A stretch of DNA of 64,000 nucleotides from the NCBI GenBank assembly GCA_002256435.1, contig NKJC01000002.1, forward strand, positions 291,996-355,995, written 5' to 3'. The stretch comes from Chitinophagaceae bacterium BSSC1. GTDB taxonomy: Bacteria; Bacteroidota; Bacteroidia; Chitinophagales; Chitinophagaceae. The translations under genes and the position numbers were made by a program. Under the pieces are notes generated by a model. It had not been told where the DNA came from. It was given only the letters and a program-made list of their open reading frames with translations, and searched no databases. The stretch's first letter is position 1, and each line of letters opens with the position of its first letter. Below are positions 26,420 through 36,621 of the stretch, piece by piece.

Positions 26420-28273
26420 ATGAGCTATAGGAATACCATATATTCCCTAACAATTGTAATAATGACCATTTTCCTATATCCCTTCCAGGTTTATGGTCAG
26501 GAAAAAGCTGTATCCGATACTTTTTTTCTAGCCAAGAAAAAAGGGATTCTTGGAAAAATTGGAAAGAGTATTTCCATTAGTGGAGACATTCCTATATCGG
26601 CAGATTCTGGCGTTTTAAAAAACGAAGAAAGTTATGCCATATTCAAGGGTAAAATCATCCATCGCATTTTTATTCAAAAACCCGGATTCAATGGTACCGT
26701 AAATGATACTTCTAAACTCATAAAAAATATTTTCAATGATATAGGTAATCGCTTACACCCCAATACTTCAGACAAAATCATCAAAAGAAATTTATTCTTT
26801 AAAGAAAAGGACACGCTATATCCTGCGCTGGTGGCAGACAATGAACGCTTTTTACGTGATATCAGCTACCTGCAAGATGCCAGAATATTGGTTAGGCAAA
26901 ATGATTTATTCAAGGATCAAGTAGACGTAATTGTGGTTTGCAAAGACGTTTTCCCAGTTGGCGGCAGTGCCGATTTAGGGTCTACAAAATTGCTGAATTT
27001 TGAAATCAATGATGACAATATTGCGGGTACAGGTGATAGACTTGCTATTTCCAATATGATTGACCTAGACAGGAATCCCCATTATGGATTTGGTGCTTTA
27101 TTTTTAAAGCGCAACCTAATGGGAAGCTTTATAGATTTGAGTTGGGGATTTAGCAATATGATACCCACATTTAATAGTGGTCGTAGAGAAGAAAATGTAC
27201 TTTACTTTAAAGCCGAACTTCCCTTAGTCAGTCCCTATAGAAAATGGACTGGATCCTTTGAAACGGCTTTAAGGTATACATCAAATAGATATGTAAGCGA
27301 TTCTGTTTACCAATCAGATTTCAAATATCGCATGCGTGTTTTTGACGGTTGGATTGGTTATAATATTGGGGCAAAAAAAGAATTGTCTAATGCTGAAATC
27401 AAGAAACGTTTAAAACATCTTTTATCGCTCCGAGCCATTCATAGGAATTATGAAGCAATCCCCAAATATTATCAGACAAATTACAACAGCGACTATAGCA
27501 ATCTTTCTACCATTTTGGGGGCTTTGACCGTTTTTGAGCAAGACTACTACCATACCAATTACATTTATGGATTTGGTAGAAACGAGGACGTTCCCGAAGG
27601 TTTTTCCATGTCTTTGATTGGTGGATGGACTAACCGAAATGGCATTTCCCGTCCCTATCTTGGTTATGATTATCAACGAAACTATTTTACAAGGAAAAAG
27701 AACTATATCAATTATATCCTTCGGTTTGGTGGCTATTATGGTGACAATAGGTTGGAAGACCTGAGTTTCTTAACTGCTGTTGAAACTTTTACACGTTTGC
27801 GAAAATTGGGAGCAAGTAAATGGTTAATCAGGCATTTTTTAAGTGGTAGTTTAACCCAATTAATCAATACCAGGCTGAATGACCCATTAAGGCTTTCAAG
27901 TATTTATGGCATTCCTGATTTTAACAATATTAATACCAAAACTAGTACTAGGGCTACGCTTAATTGCGAATCTGTTTTTTACAATACTTGGAAATTTTTT
28001 GGATTTAATTTTGCACCATTTGCCTTTACCAACCTATCTTTCTTAAAGGAACAAGGACAACCCCTTACCAAGGCTGACCTTTATTCTGCCATTGGCACTG
28101 GCATTAGAACTAGGAATGAAAACCTGGTATTTGGAACCATGGAATTAAGAGCCGCCTATTATCCAAGAACTATTAATAATATGCCAGTTTGGAATATCAC
28201 ATTTAATACTTCTTTACAATACAAATACACCAGCAGTCTTGTTAAAAGACCCGATTTTGCAACTGTGAATTAA
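26420..28273 (+). CDS. BamA/TamA-like outer-membrane beta-barrel protein
   Basis: 617 residues with a signal peptide (IVIMTIFLYPFQVYGQ). Residues about 80-175 resemble a POTRA-type domain (FKGKIIHRIFIQKPGF, RFLRDISYLQDARILVR, VDVIVVCKDVFPVGG). The rest alternates aromatic and polar residues like a 16-strand barrel (NIAGTGDRLAISNMIDL, YFKAELPLVSPYRKW, LRAAYYPRTINNMPVWNITF). The NIAGTGD motif after the POTRA resembles the start of bacterial-surface-antigen barrels. It is shorter than BamA, with a single POTRA, so it is more like TamA-type or other accessory barrels. Cargo is unknown. It is a single gene with divergent and downstream neighbours of unrelated type. Confidence 0.7.
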   Translation: MSYRNTIYSLTIVIMTIFLYPFQVYGQEKAVSDTFFLAKKKGILGKIGKSISISGDIPISADSGVLKNEESYAIFKGKIIHRIFIQKPGFNGTVNDTSKLIKNIFNDIGNRLHPNTSDKIIKRNLFFKEKDTLYPALVADNERFLRDISYLQDARILVRQNDLFKDQVDVIVVCKDVFPVGGSADLGSTKLLNFEINDDNIAGTGDRLAISNMIDLDRNPHYGFGALFLKRNLMGSFIDLSWGFSNMIPTFNSGRREENVLYFKAELPLVSPYRKWTGSFETALRYTSNRYVSDSVYQSDFKYRMRVFDGWIGYNIGAKKELSNAEIKKRLKHLLSLRAIHRNYEAIPKYYQTNYNSDYSNLSTILGALTVFEQDYYHTNYIYGFGRNEDVPEGFSMSLIGGWTNRNGISRPYLGYDYQRNYFTRKKNYINYILRFGGYYGDNRLEDLSFLTAVETFTRLRKLGASKWLIRHFLSGSLTQLINTRLNDPLRLSSIYGIPDFNNINTKTSTRATLNCESVFYNTWKFFGFNFAPFAFTNLSFLKEQGQPLTKADLYSAIGTGIRTRNENLVFGTMELRAAYYPRTINNMPVWNITFNTSLQYKYTSSLVKRPDFATVN

Positions 28274-28340
28274 GAACAGGCTTGCAAAAATGGTAATGCT
28301 GATTTTTTTTCATTAGTTTTCCGTTCTAACAAAACATCAT

Positions 28341-28856
28341 ATGAAAAAACTGATTCTACTATCCTCTTTTGCCCTTTTTATAGGACAAGCAATTATGGCA
28401 CAGGATGCAAAACCTAAACCAAGTCCTGCTGCAAAAGCAACAGAGACAATTGTTTCTGGTGCAACCATTACCATTGATTATGGTCAACCATCTGTAAAAG
28501 GCAGAACCATTGGAACCAATCTAGAACCCATGCCTGGTAAGGTTTGGAGAACTGGAGCCAATGATGCCACCGTTTTTGAAACTAGTAAGGATATCATGGT
28601 ACAAGGGCAAAAATTGACTGCTGGAAAATATGGTTTGTTTTCATTAGTCAATAATGGCGAATGGACCATTATTTTCAACAAGACTTTTAAACAATGGGGT
28701 GCTTTTCAATACAAGGAAGCTGATGACGCATTGCGTGTAAAAGCCAAGGCTGACAAAGCCCCTGAATTTCATGAAAAAATGAGCTTTGAAATAGCAAAAT
28801 CTGGTGAAATCACTTTGTTTTGGGGTGATCACCGAGTAGTTTTTCAAGCTAAATAA
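28341..28856 (+). CDS. DUF2911 secreted protein
   Basis: 171 residues with a signal peptide (LILLSSFALFIGQAIMAQ). The mature part is DUF2911: ITIDYGQPSVKGRTIG, GKVWRTGANDATVFE, GKYGLFSL and WTIIFNKTFKQWGAFQY are all family blocks. The domain is predicted to be periplasmic and common in Bacteroidota; no function is established to my knowledge. A clear terminator follows. Confidence 0.88.
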   Translation: MKKLILLSSFALFIGQAIMAQDAKPKPSPAAKATETIVSGATITIDYGQPSVKGRTIGTNLEPMPGKVWRTGANDATVFETSKDIMVQGQKLTAGKYGLFSLVNNGEWTIIFNKTFKQWGAFQYKEADDALRVKAKADKAPEFHEKMSFEIAKSGEITLFWGDHRVVFQAK

Positions 28857-28870
28857 TTACCTATTTTCTT

Positions 28871-28905
28871 AGAGAGCCCCGATAATTCGGGGCTCTCTTT
28901 TTTTT
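28871..28905 (+). terminator. Rho-independent terminator after the DUF2911 gene
   Basis: AGAGAGCCCCGA pairs with TCGGGGCTCTCT (loop of a few bases, TAAT) and is followed by eight or more T. Confidence 0.93.
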
Positions 28906-28967
28906 GGGAATCCAACAATTAATAGCAAGCTTTGTTATAAGATTGCCAACTAGACCGGCTCAATCCT

Positions 28968-29768
28968 ATGGTACAAGCATATAATTTTTTAGCCAGTTGG
29001 CAATTGTTTCCTGAAAAATGTGATTTTCAACATGGCCTCTCCCCCAAAAGCGGTAATTATAAAATTGAGTCTATTAGAAATGGTCATGCATTAGGGATCA
29101 GCATTAATTGGGTTAGTCTAGAGAACCAAGCTTTTTATAGTCAGTATGAAATGATTCCTGACAATGTTCAAAGACCCATTGACAATCCAGATTTGGCTGA
29201 TACTATTCAAGCATCTATCTTAAATGCATCTACCATACAATGTACCTTTTTCAAAGCGGATCAAGCCATATTGGTGGTAACCCATGAGATCTTGCAGAAT
29301 GGTTATTTAAAAGTATCCCATCAAGGAGAGAATGAACAGGGGCAATCCTTTACCAATATTGAGATCTACCACAAACAAATGAGTGTGTTACCCTATGCCT
29401 CATCCGTGGGCAGTGTTGCCATTAGACCAACCAAAGAAGGTGTGATCAAACACAAAGCACTTTCTGCCATGGAAGAGCAAACCAATATGCAATTGGATCA
29501 GATTAGACAACAAATTGAGTTATTGGCCAAACAAGCCCAAGAAATCAGAAAAAGAAAGGAATTGAGTATGATGATCTATGAAGCCAAACTCAATTTCAAA
29601 CCCCAGATAGGACAGATCTATCACCTATATGAAAAAAGAGATGGCACGCATTTGCTTTCATTGGTAGCCCCACAAGAATGGGGTGGCTCTGGTCCGTTCA
29701 AACAATTTGTTTCAACAGTAAGACTATTGGCAGACCATACTTGGGTAGAATTGAATGAACCTATTTAA
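28968..29768 (+). CDS. DUF2452 protein with an extra N-terminal domain
   Basis: 266 residues without signal peptide. The C-terminal part (about 135-265) matches DUF2452: LPYASSVGSVAIRPTKEG, a long amphipathic helix DQIRQQIELLAKQAQEIRKR, IYEAKLNFKPQIGQIYHLYEKRDG and LLADHTWVELN. The first 130 residues form a separate beta-rich module (YNFLASWQLFPEKCDFQHG, GISINWVSLENQAF, LKVSHQGENEQGQ) that looks lipocalin-like but is not assigned. The last eight bases overlap the convergent UbiD-like gene. Function unknown. Confidence 0.7.
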   Translation: MVQAYNFLASWQLFPEKCDFQHGLSPKSGNYKIESIRNGHALGISINWVSLENQAFYSQYEMIPDNVQRPIDNPDLADTIQASILNASTIQCTFFKADQAILVVTHEILQNGYLKVSHQGENEQGQSFTNIEIYHKQMSVLPYASSVGSVAIRPTKEGVIKHKALSAMEEQTNMQLDQIRQQIELLAKQAQEIRKRKELSMMIYEAKLNFKPQIGQIYHLYEKRDGTHLLSLVAPQEWGGSGPFKQFVSTVRLLADHTWVELNEPI

Positions 29769-31599
29769 TTCCATAAAGACTTCCCCCTTTCTCAAACAAA
29801 CGGTCAATTCTTTTCTCCACTTCAGGATCAGTTTTTAATTCCGGGACGTGGTGAGGTTTAATTCTTGCATCAATAACCAAGGGGCCTTTACAACCCCAAT
29901 GCTTATTGGTATAGAATTCAGCAATGCCATGTATATCATGTGAAGGATTGCACCTAGTAAATGCCACCCAAAGAAAATTATTCAAAGTTGCTGCTGTAAA
30001 GCTGGCGTCATTGGCTAAGATCATGATGGGAAAGCTTTTTAAAGCTTCTAGATGAGGCAATAATTGTTCATTCAAGGATGCTATTTCAACTAAGGTTTGC
30101 TCATAATTAGAGAATGCCTGGGTCTGCAATACGGCAACTCCTGGAATGGCCACTTGTGGATTTTCAAATCCTTTCAAGTTCTGTAAAACAACAGGAATTT
30201 CGTTTCCTAAAGTTCTAATGGGATCCCCATAAGCTGCAATTACCACTTTACTTCCGGAATTCAATCCAGTACCAGAATAATCTAAGGTATCAATAGTGGT
30301 TTGAGTATGAAAGTGCAAGTCTCTTTCTAAATGAATTCTTTCCAAAACATATTGCAGATATTCAGGAATATTCCTGATTTTCAGTTGATTGGTATCATCA
30401 GCTGTGATAAACAGGAATTTGGCCAAACTTAATTGCCCTGTACCCAATACATGGTTGGCAATGGTTAGTATTTCGGCTGGCTGTTTTGTTGGCGTATAGG
30501 GCGTATACCTTTCTGACCCAATGGCCAATAATAAGGGGTGTACACCTGCAGCATCTACTGCGTGAACTTCTTTTAACCCAGGAACTTCCATGGGAATGGC
30601 TGCACCCGTTAATTCATGTATTAGGTCTCCAAAACTAGTGTCTTCTTGTGGAGGTCTACCCACTACTGTAAAGGCCCAAATAGCGTCTTTACGAGCATAC
30701 ACTTTGTGCACACGCATCAATGGGAAAGGATGGGTTAAACTATAATAACCCAAATGGTCACCAAAAGGGCCTTCTGGTTTATTTTCTCCTGGATATACTT
30801 CTCCGGTAATCACAAAATCAGCATCTGTACTAATAGCAAAACCATCCTGATAAGTATATCTAAATCTTCTGCCACCCAAAACTCCTGCAAAAGTCATTTC
30901 ACTAATCCCTTCTGGCAAAGGCATCACAGCCGATACAGCGTGAGAGGGTGGTCCGCCAACAAAACAACTTACTTTCAAGGGTTGGCCTAATTTATTGGCC
31001 TTGGTTTGGTGAACTCCAATACCTCTATGCAATTGATAATGCAATCCAATTTCTTGATTAGTCACATAATCATTCCCTGTTAATTGCACCCGATACATAC
31101 CCAAATTGGCATGCATAATACCTGGTTGATCAACATCTTCTGTGTATACTTGGGGTAAGGTTACAAATGCGCCACCATCCATGGGCCAATGTTGAATGAG
31201 TGGTAACTGATCTATGCTAATTTCTTGATAGAGTACTGGTTTATTACTAGGATTCTTGAGTGGCAAGGCTTTCAAGGCGGCCATGCCTACTTTAAAATTA
31301 TCCAAAGGATGTTTAATGGCTTTAATGGGGTCTCCTTTTAACTCAATTAAGTCTTGCACCAATTGAAAAGTCTTTCTAAAGATAAACTTGCTCCGTTCCA
31401 TGGTTCCATAGATATTGGATGCAGCACGGAATTTAGAGCCTTTCACGTTTTCAAATAGCAGGGCTGGACCCTGAGCCGCGTATACCCGCAAATGAATGGC
31501 CGCCATTTCTAGATAAGGATCTACTTCTTCTTTAATCCTAACCAAATGGCCATTTTTTTCTAAATCTATTAAACATTCTTCCAAGGAGGCATAACTCAT
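29761..31599 (-). CDS. UbiD-family decarboxylase (menaquinone-type)
   Basis: 612 residues, the length of the long UbiD-like proteins annotated as menaquinone biosynthesis decarboxylase in Bacteroidota. UbiD enzymes use prenylated FMN to decarboxylate aromatic or unsaturated acids. Visible blocks: [70 protein letters not shown] and [17 protein letters not shown] (metal/prFMN-binding Glu region), then [18 protein letters not shown]. No futalosine-pathway gene or UbiX is in the window, so the exact substrate is inferred. It is divergent from pdxJ. Confidence 0.88.
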   Translation of the reverse strand: MSYASLEECLIDLEKNGHLVRIKEEVDPYLEMAAIHLRVYAAQGPALLFENVKGSKFRAASNIYGTMERSKFIFRKTFQLVQDLIELKGDPIKAIKHPLDNFKVGMAALKALPLKNPSNKPVLYQEISIDQLPLIQHWPMDGGAFVTLPQVYTEDVDQPGIMHANLGMYRVQLTGNDYVTNQEIGLHYQLHRGIGVHQTKANKLGQPLKVSCFVGGPPSHAVSAVMPLPEGISEMTFAGVLGGRRFRYTYQDGFAISTDADFVITGEVYPGENKPEGPFGDHLGYYSLTHPFPLMRVHKVYARKDAIWAFTVVGRPPQEDTSFGDLIHELTGAAIPMEVPGLKEVHAVDAAGVHPLLLAIGSERYTPYTPTKQPAEILTIANHVLGTGQLSLAKFLFITADDTNQLKIRNIPEYLQYVLERIHLERDLHFHTQTTIDTLDYSGTGLNSGSKVVIAAYGDPIRTLGNEIPVVLQNLKGFENPQVAIPGVAVLQTQAFSNYEQTLVEIASLNEQLLPHLEALKSFPIMILANDASFTAATLNNFLWVAFTRCNPSHDIHGIAEFYTNKHWGCKGPLVIDARIKPHHVPELKTDPEVEKRIDRLFEKGGSLYGIK

Positions 31600-31688
31600 A
31601 TAGAGATAACATTAAGTGCCAGAAAAAGTTACAATTCAACCGCAAATTACTGATAAATCAACCAATGAATAGGGATGCCGAATCCACT

Positions 31689-31696
31689 TATCTTTG
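31689..31696 (+). promoter_or_regulatory. -7 box (TATCTTTG) four bases before pdxJ
   Basis: TATCTTTG ends four bases before the preferred ATG at 31701, so transcription would begin at about the start codon. This also argues against the upstream in-frame ATG at 31665. Confidence 0.45.
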
Positions 31697-31700
31697 TGCC

Positions 31701-32420
31701 ATGACCAAATTGAGTGTAAACATCAACAAGTTTGCTACCATCCGCAATAGCAGGGGTGGCAACAATCCCAATGTGGTGCAAGCAGCATTGGATGCTGAGC
31801 GTTTTGGTGCAGATGGGGTAACAGTTCACCCAAGACCTGACGAACGCCATATCCGCTATGCGGATGTGAGGGATTTGAGCAAGGTCTTGACCAAGGAATT
31901 CAATATTGAGGGCAATCCAAAAGAAGCTTCTTTTATAGACTTGGTTTTAGAAACCAAGCCAGCGCAAGTAACCTTAGTACCAGATGCACTTGGTCAAATT
32001 ACCAGTAATCATGGTTGGGATACCATTGTTCATCAGGAATTTCTAATAAAGACAATTCAACTATTTCAACATGCTGGTATTAGGGTCTCCATCTTTGTAG
32101 ACCCCATCATTGAAATGATAGCTGCGGCTGCAACAACAGGTACGGATAGAATTGAATTATATACAGAAGCTTATGCTACTGAATATGCAAATGGACATGC
32201 AACTATTGCCATTGCACCCTATATAGCCGCGGCTGCAAAAGCTAAAGAATTAGGAATGGGCATTAACGCAGGGCATGATTTAGACTTACACAACCTGCAA
32301 TTTTTCAAATCCCAAATCCCCTATTTAGACGAAGTGAGTATTGGACATGCCCTTGTCTGTGATGCCTTGTATTTGGGTTATGAAAACACTGTTCAGTTAT
32401 ACCAACGCCAATTAAAATAG
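31701..32420 (+). CDS. pdxJ: Pyridoxine 5'-phosphate synthase
   Basis: Condenses 1-deoxyxylulose 5-phosphate with 3-amino-2-oxopropyl phosphate in the DXP-dependent vitamin B6 pathway. The ATG at 31701 gives 239 residues, the usual PdxJ length, and starts directly with [18 protein letters not shown]. The tracked start at 31665 would add 12 residues that do not fit. Blocks: [54 protein letters not shown] and [14 protein letters not shown], with the catalytic Glu, His and Arg regions present. The methyltransferase gene follows by 20 bases. Confidence 0.97.
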   Translation: MTKLSVNINKFATIRNSRGGNNPNVVQAALDAERFGADGVTVHPRPDERHIRYADVRDLSKVLTKEFNIEGNPKEASFIDLVLETKPAQVTLVPDALGQITSNHGWDTIVHQEFLIKTIQLFQHAGIRVSIFVDPIIEMIAAAATTGTDRIELYTEAYATEYANGHATIAIAPYIAAAAKAKELGMGINAGHDLDLHNLQFFKSQIPYLDEVSIGHALVCDALYLGYENTVQLYQRQLK

Positions 32421-32440
32421 CCCCAAAACATTCTTCTGCT

Positions 32441-33256
32441 GTGAAAAGATTTTTAAAGTCATTGGGCAGGGTTACTGGTCTGACCCATTGGGCCAAACCC
32501 ATGGCTTTTAAATGGCAAAAATGGCAGCACAAAAAAGTCAATCGGGCTTTTAGAAAAAAATTTCCCAACCAAGTTTTACCACCAGATAAATGGTTATTTG
32601 AAACATTTCAAACCAACTATGTCAAATACACAGTTGAAGGCAATCTTTGTGCCAAGGAAATCATAGATTGGTCTAAGCCATATCTTCCTGAAGATGCTTT
32701 ATGGAAAATTTTAGATTGGGGTTGCGGCACGGCTAGGGTAACCCAACATATTCATCAACACGCTCCTTATAGTTTGGTCTATGGAGCAGATATTAATTCA
32801 GAGATGATTCAATGGAATACACTGCACATTAAAAATGCATTTTTTCATTCATTATCTGAGCACACTAGATTACCTTATCCAGATGATTTTTTCCACTTGA
32901 TATATGGTATTTCTGTGTTCACCCACTTACCCATTAAGCAACAAATAACTTGGCTACATACACTTCAAAAAGCGCTTCAAACAGGAGGCATTTTAATACT
33001 TAGTACCCATGGATCTTTTTTTGAAAATAAACTTTCAAAAAAACAACACGCCCTTTTGCAGAACCAAGGATTTCTGGAATTAGTGGAAGGGAATCAAGAA
33101 CTTTCTGCTGGAGACAGAAACTATAGTGTTTATCAAAATGCAAGTATTTTAAAACAGCAATTTGAAAAAGACTTTCAAATAATACAATGCTATGAAGGCA
33201 AGGAATTTCCAAAAATCATGGGCGGACAAGACTTATGGATCTTGCAAAAAAAATAG
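32441..33256 (+). CDS. Class I SAM-dependent methyltransferase
   Basis: 271 residues; GTG start 20 bases after pdxJ, likely the same transcript. The Rossmann methyltransferase core shows motif I ILDWGCGTARVTQHI, acidic motif II YGADINSEMIQWN and the post-motif LIYGISVFTHLP. The N-terminal 85 residues are basic and unassigned (FKWQKWQHKKVNRAFRKKF). The substrate is unknown. The gene ends inside the arm of a bidirectional terminator. Confidence 0.85.
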   Translation: MKRFLKSLGRVTGLTHWAKPMAFKWQKWQHKKVNRAFRKKFPNQVLPPDKWLFETFQTNYVKYTVEGNLCAKEIIDWSKPYLPEDALWKILDWGCGTARVTQHIHQHAPYSLVYGADINSEMIQWNTLHIKNAFFHSLSEHTRLPYPDDFFHLIYGISVFTHLPIKQQITWLHTLQKALQTGGILILSTHGSFFENKLSKKQHALLQNQGFLELVEGNQELSAGDRNYSVYQNASILKQQFEKDFQIIQCYEGKEFPKIMGGQDLWILQKK

Positions 33257-33279
33257 CTCCAATTGGAGCTATTTTTTTA
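33246..33279 (+). terminator. Bidirectional rho-independent terminator
   Basis: AAAAAATAGCTCC and GGAGCTATTTTTTT form a symmetric stem around AATT, with an A-run before and a T-run after. It overlaps the methyltransferase stop and can serve both that gene and the convergent BNR-repeat gene ending at 33296. Confidence 0.92.
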
Positions 33280-33295
33280 TCATAGAAAAGTTGAT

Positions 33296-35824
33296 TTATT
33301 TTTTCTGATCAATCTCAGCTTGACGTTTAGCCCTAAAATCGGCGTCTTTGTACAATTTTTGAAGATCATCTAATCTGCCAATGTACAAGCTTCTTCCATG
33401 GGTACCCAACACAATTTCGTTTTCACGTGCCTGGGTTACAATATCATGAATAGGAACACTTACAGGTAAGCCTTTGTTCCATTGCATAAAACTATCCCCT
33501 CTATCAATACTCACAAACAAACCACCATCAGTACCAACATACAAAATACCTTCATTAGCATGGTCTTCTTTGATCACATTCACTGGTTCATTGGGCAAGT
33601 CTTTTCCTATTTGTTTCCAAGTGGTACCGTAGTCTTCACTTACATATACATAAGGTAGAAAATGGTCATTTCTATATCCATTTAAAGTAGCATAAACCCT
33701 ACTTTCAGAATAGGCACTGGCTACTACCCTGCTTACGTATAATCCCTTTGGAAGTTTCTTGGTAATTAAACTCCAGGTATAACCACCGTCTTTGCTCACT
33801 TGAATATTACCATCATCAGTACCAACATAGATCAGTCCAAATTTCAACGGGCTTTCACTAATGGTGCTTAGTGTTCCATAAGGCACATCGCCTTGGGCAG
33901 GATTGGTAGTTAAATCAGCACTCATGGTCACCATACTGTCTCCCCTGTTCATAGATCTATGGAACTTGTTGGAACCATAATAAAATACGTCTTGGTTATG
34001 CTTACTCAACAAGATGGGTGCCTGCCAGTTAAACCTAAAATTTGTTTCGCCCAAATCATTACTAGGCTTAACACTTTTTCTATCACCACCACCGGTATTA
34101 CTACGCATATAGTTACCATACTGTGATCCGGTATATACTGTTTTATTATCCCTAGTGTCTACCTGTACTTGCATACCATCGCCACCATTGAGACGTTTGT
34201 AAGGGTTCTCTCCGGAATCGTACCAATCATAGTCTTCTCTTGTGGTGCTTGGTGCAAACCATGTTCCATTATCTTGCAATCCACCATATACATTATAGGG
34301 TTTTGCATTGTCTACCGCAATATTGTAAAATTGACCAACAGCAGGTGTATTGGCTTTGAACCAATGCGCGCCATCGTCATAACTAATATTGGCACCACCA
34401 TCGTTACCATTAATGATATGATTATCTCTGGCAGGATCAATCCAAACAACGTGGTGATCAGAATGCACGTGTTCCTTGGCAATATTGGTAAATGATTTAC
34501 CTCCGTCTTTGCTCATCATCACATTCAAACCAGTAATGAATACTTTGTCTGGATTAGAAGGGCTAACAAAGATTTTACCAAAATAATAGCCATAAGTGCT
34601 ATAGAAAAAAGAACCAACACTTTTATCATTGGTCTTCTTCCAAGTCTCTCCGTTATTATCACTCCTATAAACTTCGCATCCAAGAATGGGTGTTTCAAAC
34701 AAGGCAGCATTGGCGTCATACAAAAAGTCCCAAATGCAAGTTGGTTTTAGTTTATCTGCTTTTACCAAATCTTTCAAAATAGCTGGGGTATATTTTGCTG
34801 GAATCCCATTTCTCCTACTTGAGGTAAATACGGCTAATTTTTTATTATCTAAAGCAAGAAATTGCTCTTTGGTTAAGTCTTTAAAATCGCGCAGCACATA
34901 ACGGCTAGTATCCACAACACGTTTAACAGTATCAGATACATGAGACTGATTGTCCAAAACGGCATAAACAATATTGGGTTGCTTGGGCGATACGGCAAGA
35001 CCAATTCTTCCTACACCATCGCCATTAGGAAAACCACTTCCTACTTTAGAAACCAATACCCAATTGCTTCCTCCATCGGTACTCTTATAAATCCCACTGG
35101 TTTTACCACTTTCTTCAAAATTAGAAGCGGTTCTGGTTCTGTACCACATGGCTGCATATAATTCATTAGGATTGGCGGGATTCATTTCTACATCTACGGC
35201 TCCTGTCTTGTCATCAACAGCCAATACTTGCTGCCAAGTTTTTCCAGCATCTGTAGTTTTGTAAACACCTCTTTCCTTGTTAAAAGAATAAAGATGCCCC
35301 AGTGCTGCTACCCAAACAATATTGGGATCGGTTGGATGCAATTGGATTTTTCCAATATGATGACTTTCAGGCAAACCCATCCAATCCCAATGTTTACCAT
35401 TGTCATTAGACTTATAAATACCCATACCCGCATAAGAAGAACGGCTACTATTCACTTCTCCAGTTCCTACCCAAATGGTCCTGGTTTTCCAGTTAACTGC
35501 AACATCACCAATTGTTAAGATATCGGCGCTATCAAAAATGGGTTGGAAACTTTGACCATTATTGGTTGTATGCCACAAACCACCCGATGCATAAGCAATA
35601 TAGAATTCTGTAGGGTCAGTAGGATTAGCATCAATATCTACTACCCTTCCACTCATGACACTAGGGCCAATATTGCGGAAACCGGTCTGGTTAACCAGTG
35701 ATTTCTTTTGAAGTGCCTGGCGTTGTTCCACCACTTTTAACCTGTCTGTTGCCGAAGTGGGTTTCACTTGGGCTTGTCCGCAAATAGCAAACAATAAGCC
35801 AACTATAACAGTTGTTTTTCTCAT
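33296..35824 (-). CDS. Secreted BNR/sortilin-type beta-propeller protein
   Basis: 842 residues with a signal peptide (TTVIVGLLFAICGQAQ). The sequence contains many BNR/Asp-box repeats: SNDNGKHWDWM, TTDAGKTWQQVL, STDGGSNWVLV, SDNNGETWKKT, SKDGGYTWSLI, SEDYGTTWKQI and SIDRGDSFMQW. This predicts two propellers similar to sortilin (VPS10) and xyloglucanase-type glycosyl hydrolases. Many Bacteroidota members are annotated only as glycosyl hydrolase. No catalytic pair can be confirmed by eye, and no carbohydrate-utilisation genes (SusC/SusD) are adjacent. Confidence 0.85.
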   Translation of the reverse strand: MRKTTVIVGLLFAICGQAQVKPTSATDRLKVVEQRQALQKKSLVNQTGFRNIGPSVMSGRVVDIDANPTDPTEFYIAYASGGLWHTTNNGQSFQPIFDSADILTIGDVAVNWKTRTIWVGTGEVNSSRSSYAGMGIYKSNDNGKHWDWMGLPESHHIGKIQLHPTDPNIVWVAALGHLYSFNKERGVYKTTDAGKTWQQVLAVDDKTGAVDVEMNPANPNELYAAMWYRTRTASNFEESGKTSGIYKSTDGGSNWVLVSKVGSGFPNGDGVGRIGLAVSPKQPNIVYAVLDNQSHVSDTVKRVVDTSRYVLRDFKDLTKEQFLALDNKKLAVFTSSRRNGIPAKYTPAILKDLVKADKLKPTCIWDFLYDANAALFETPILGCEVYRSDNNGETWKKTNDKSVGSFFYSTYGYYFGKIFVSPSNPDKVFITGLNVMMSKDGGKSFTNIAKEHVHSDHHVVWIDPARDNHIINGNDGGANISYDDGAHWFKANTPAVGQFYNIAVDNAKPYNVYGGLQDNGTWFAPSTTREDYDWYDSGENPYKRLNGGDGMQVQVDTRDNKTVYTGSQYGNYMRSNTGGGDRKSVKPSNDLGETNFRFNWQAPILLSKHNQDVFYYGSNKFHRSMNRGDSMVTMSADLTTNPAQGDVPYGTLSTISESPLKFGLIYVGTDDGNIQVSKDGGYTWSLITKKLPKGLYVSRVVASAYSESRVYATLNGYRNDHFLPYVYVSEDYGTTWKQIGKDLPNEPVNVIKEDHANEGILYVGTDGGLFVSIDRGDSFMQWNKGLPVSVPIHDIVTQARENEIVLGTHGRSLYIGRLDDLQKLYKDADFRAKRQAEIDQKK

Positions 35825-35867
35825 GAGATGCAGAATTTTGGTAAATTGAAGGGCTAATTTAACAATA

Positions 35868-36557
35868 ATGCGCTACTGTCTAGTACCATTTCTCCTTTTA
35901 ATTTATAATATTGGCTTTGGCCAGTGTAAAACATTTAAAATTGCCGCCAATGGCGATACTTTAAATTGTACAGATTTCAATGGATTCAAACAAGGCAAAT
36001 GGACGGTACATGTAGAACCATTAAGAGGGAATCCAGGTTTTGAGGAAGAAGGCGTTTTTAAAAATGATAAAAAGGAAGGGGTTTGGAGAAATTTTAATTT
36101 AATGGGCGATATCATGGCTGTAGAAACCTACCGTTGGGGTTTGAAAAACGGAAAATGCCAATATTTTACTATTAACGGGATTGAAAGAGAAGAAAATTGG
36201 CGTGCCAGTAATCCCAACAAAGCCTATGATACTATTGACGTTGCCGACCCTCTGATTCCCAATAAATATGAACGTGTGATTGTAAAAGTAGATGGAACCT
36301 CCCTAAAACACGGGGTTTGGAAATACTATAACCCCATGTATGGAACTGTAACCCATACGGAAAAATGGGTATTAGATAACTTACAGGGTGATCAACCCGA
36401 GTCATTGGCTAAATCTGTGGACCCTACAGTACCGGATTCTCTTGGTGGGGACCCAAAAAAGACCCTCTCTAAACCAAAACCAAAGGAGGTAGAGGATTTT
36501 GAAAAGAAAAATAAGGGGAAAAAGAGTAAAGTCAGGGATGGTAAAACCGGAACCTAA
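35868..36557 (+). CDS. Secreted MORN/YwqK-like repeat protein
   Basis: 229 residues with a signal peptide (CLVPFLLLIYNIGFGQ). The mature protein has MORN-like or YwqK-type repeats: FNGFKQGKWTVHVE, FKNDKKEGVWRNFN, WGLKNGKCQYFTING and LKHGVWKYYNPM. The last 40 residues are Lys/Pro/Asp-rich and probably disordered. Such proteins are frequent in Bacteroidota with no known role. It is divergent from the BNR gene and 64 bases upstream of the sigma factor. Confidence 0.6.
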   Translation: MRYCLVPFLLLIYNIGFGQCKTFKIAANGDTLNCTDFNGFKQGKWTVHVEPLRGNPGFEEEGVFKNDKKEGVWRNFNLMGDIMAVETYRWGLKNGKCQYFTINGIEREENWRASNPNKAYDTIDVADPLIPNKYERVIVKVDGTSLKHGVWKYYNPMYGTVTHTEKWVLDNLQGDQPESLAKSVDPTVPDSLGGDPKKTLSKPKPKEVEDFEKKNKGKKSKVRDGKTGT

Positions 36558-36621
36558 CTTTTTTAGGTAAAAGCAACCTTTTGTATTTGTTCCGCGTATT
36601 AAAGGCTAAGAAGTATATTTA

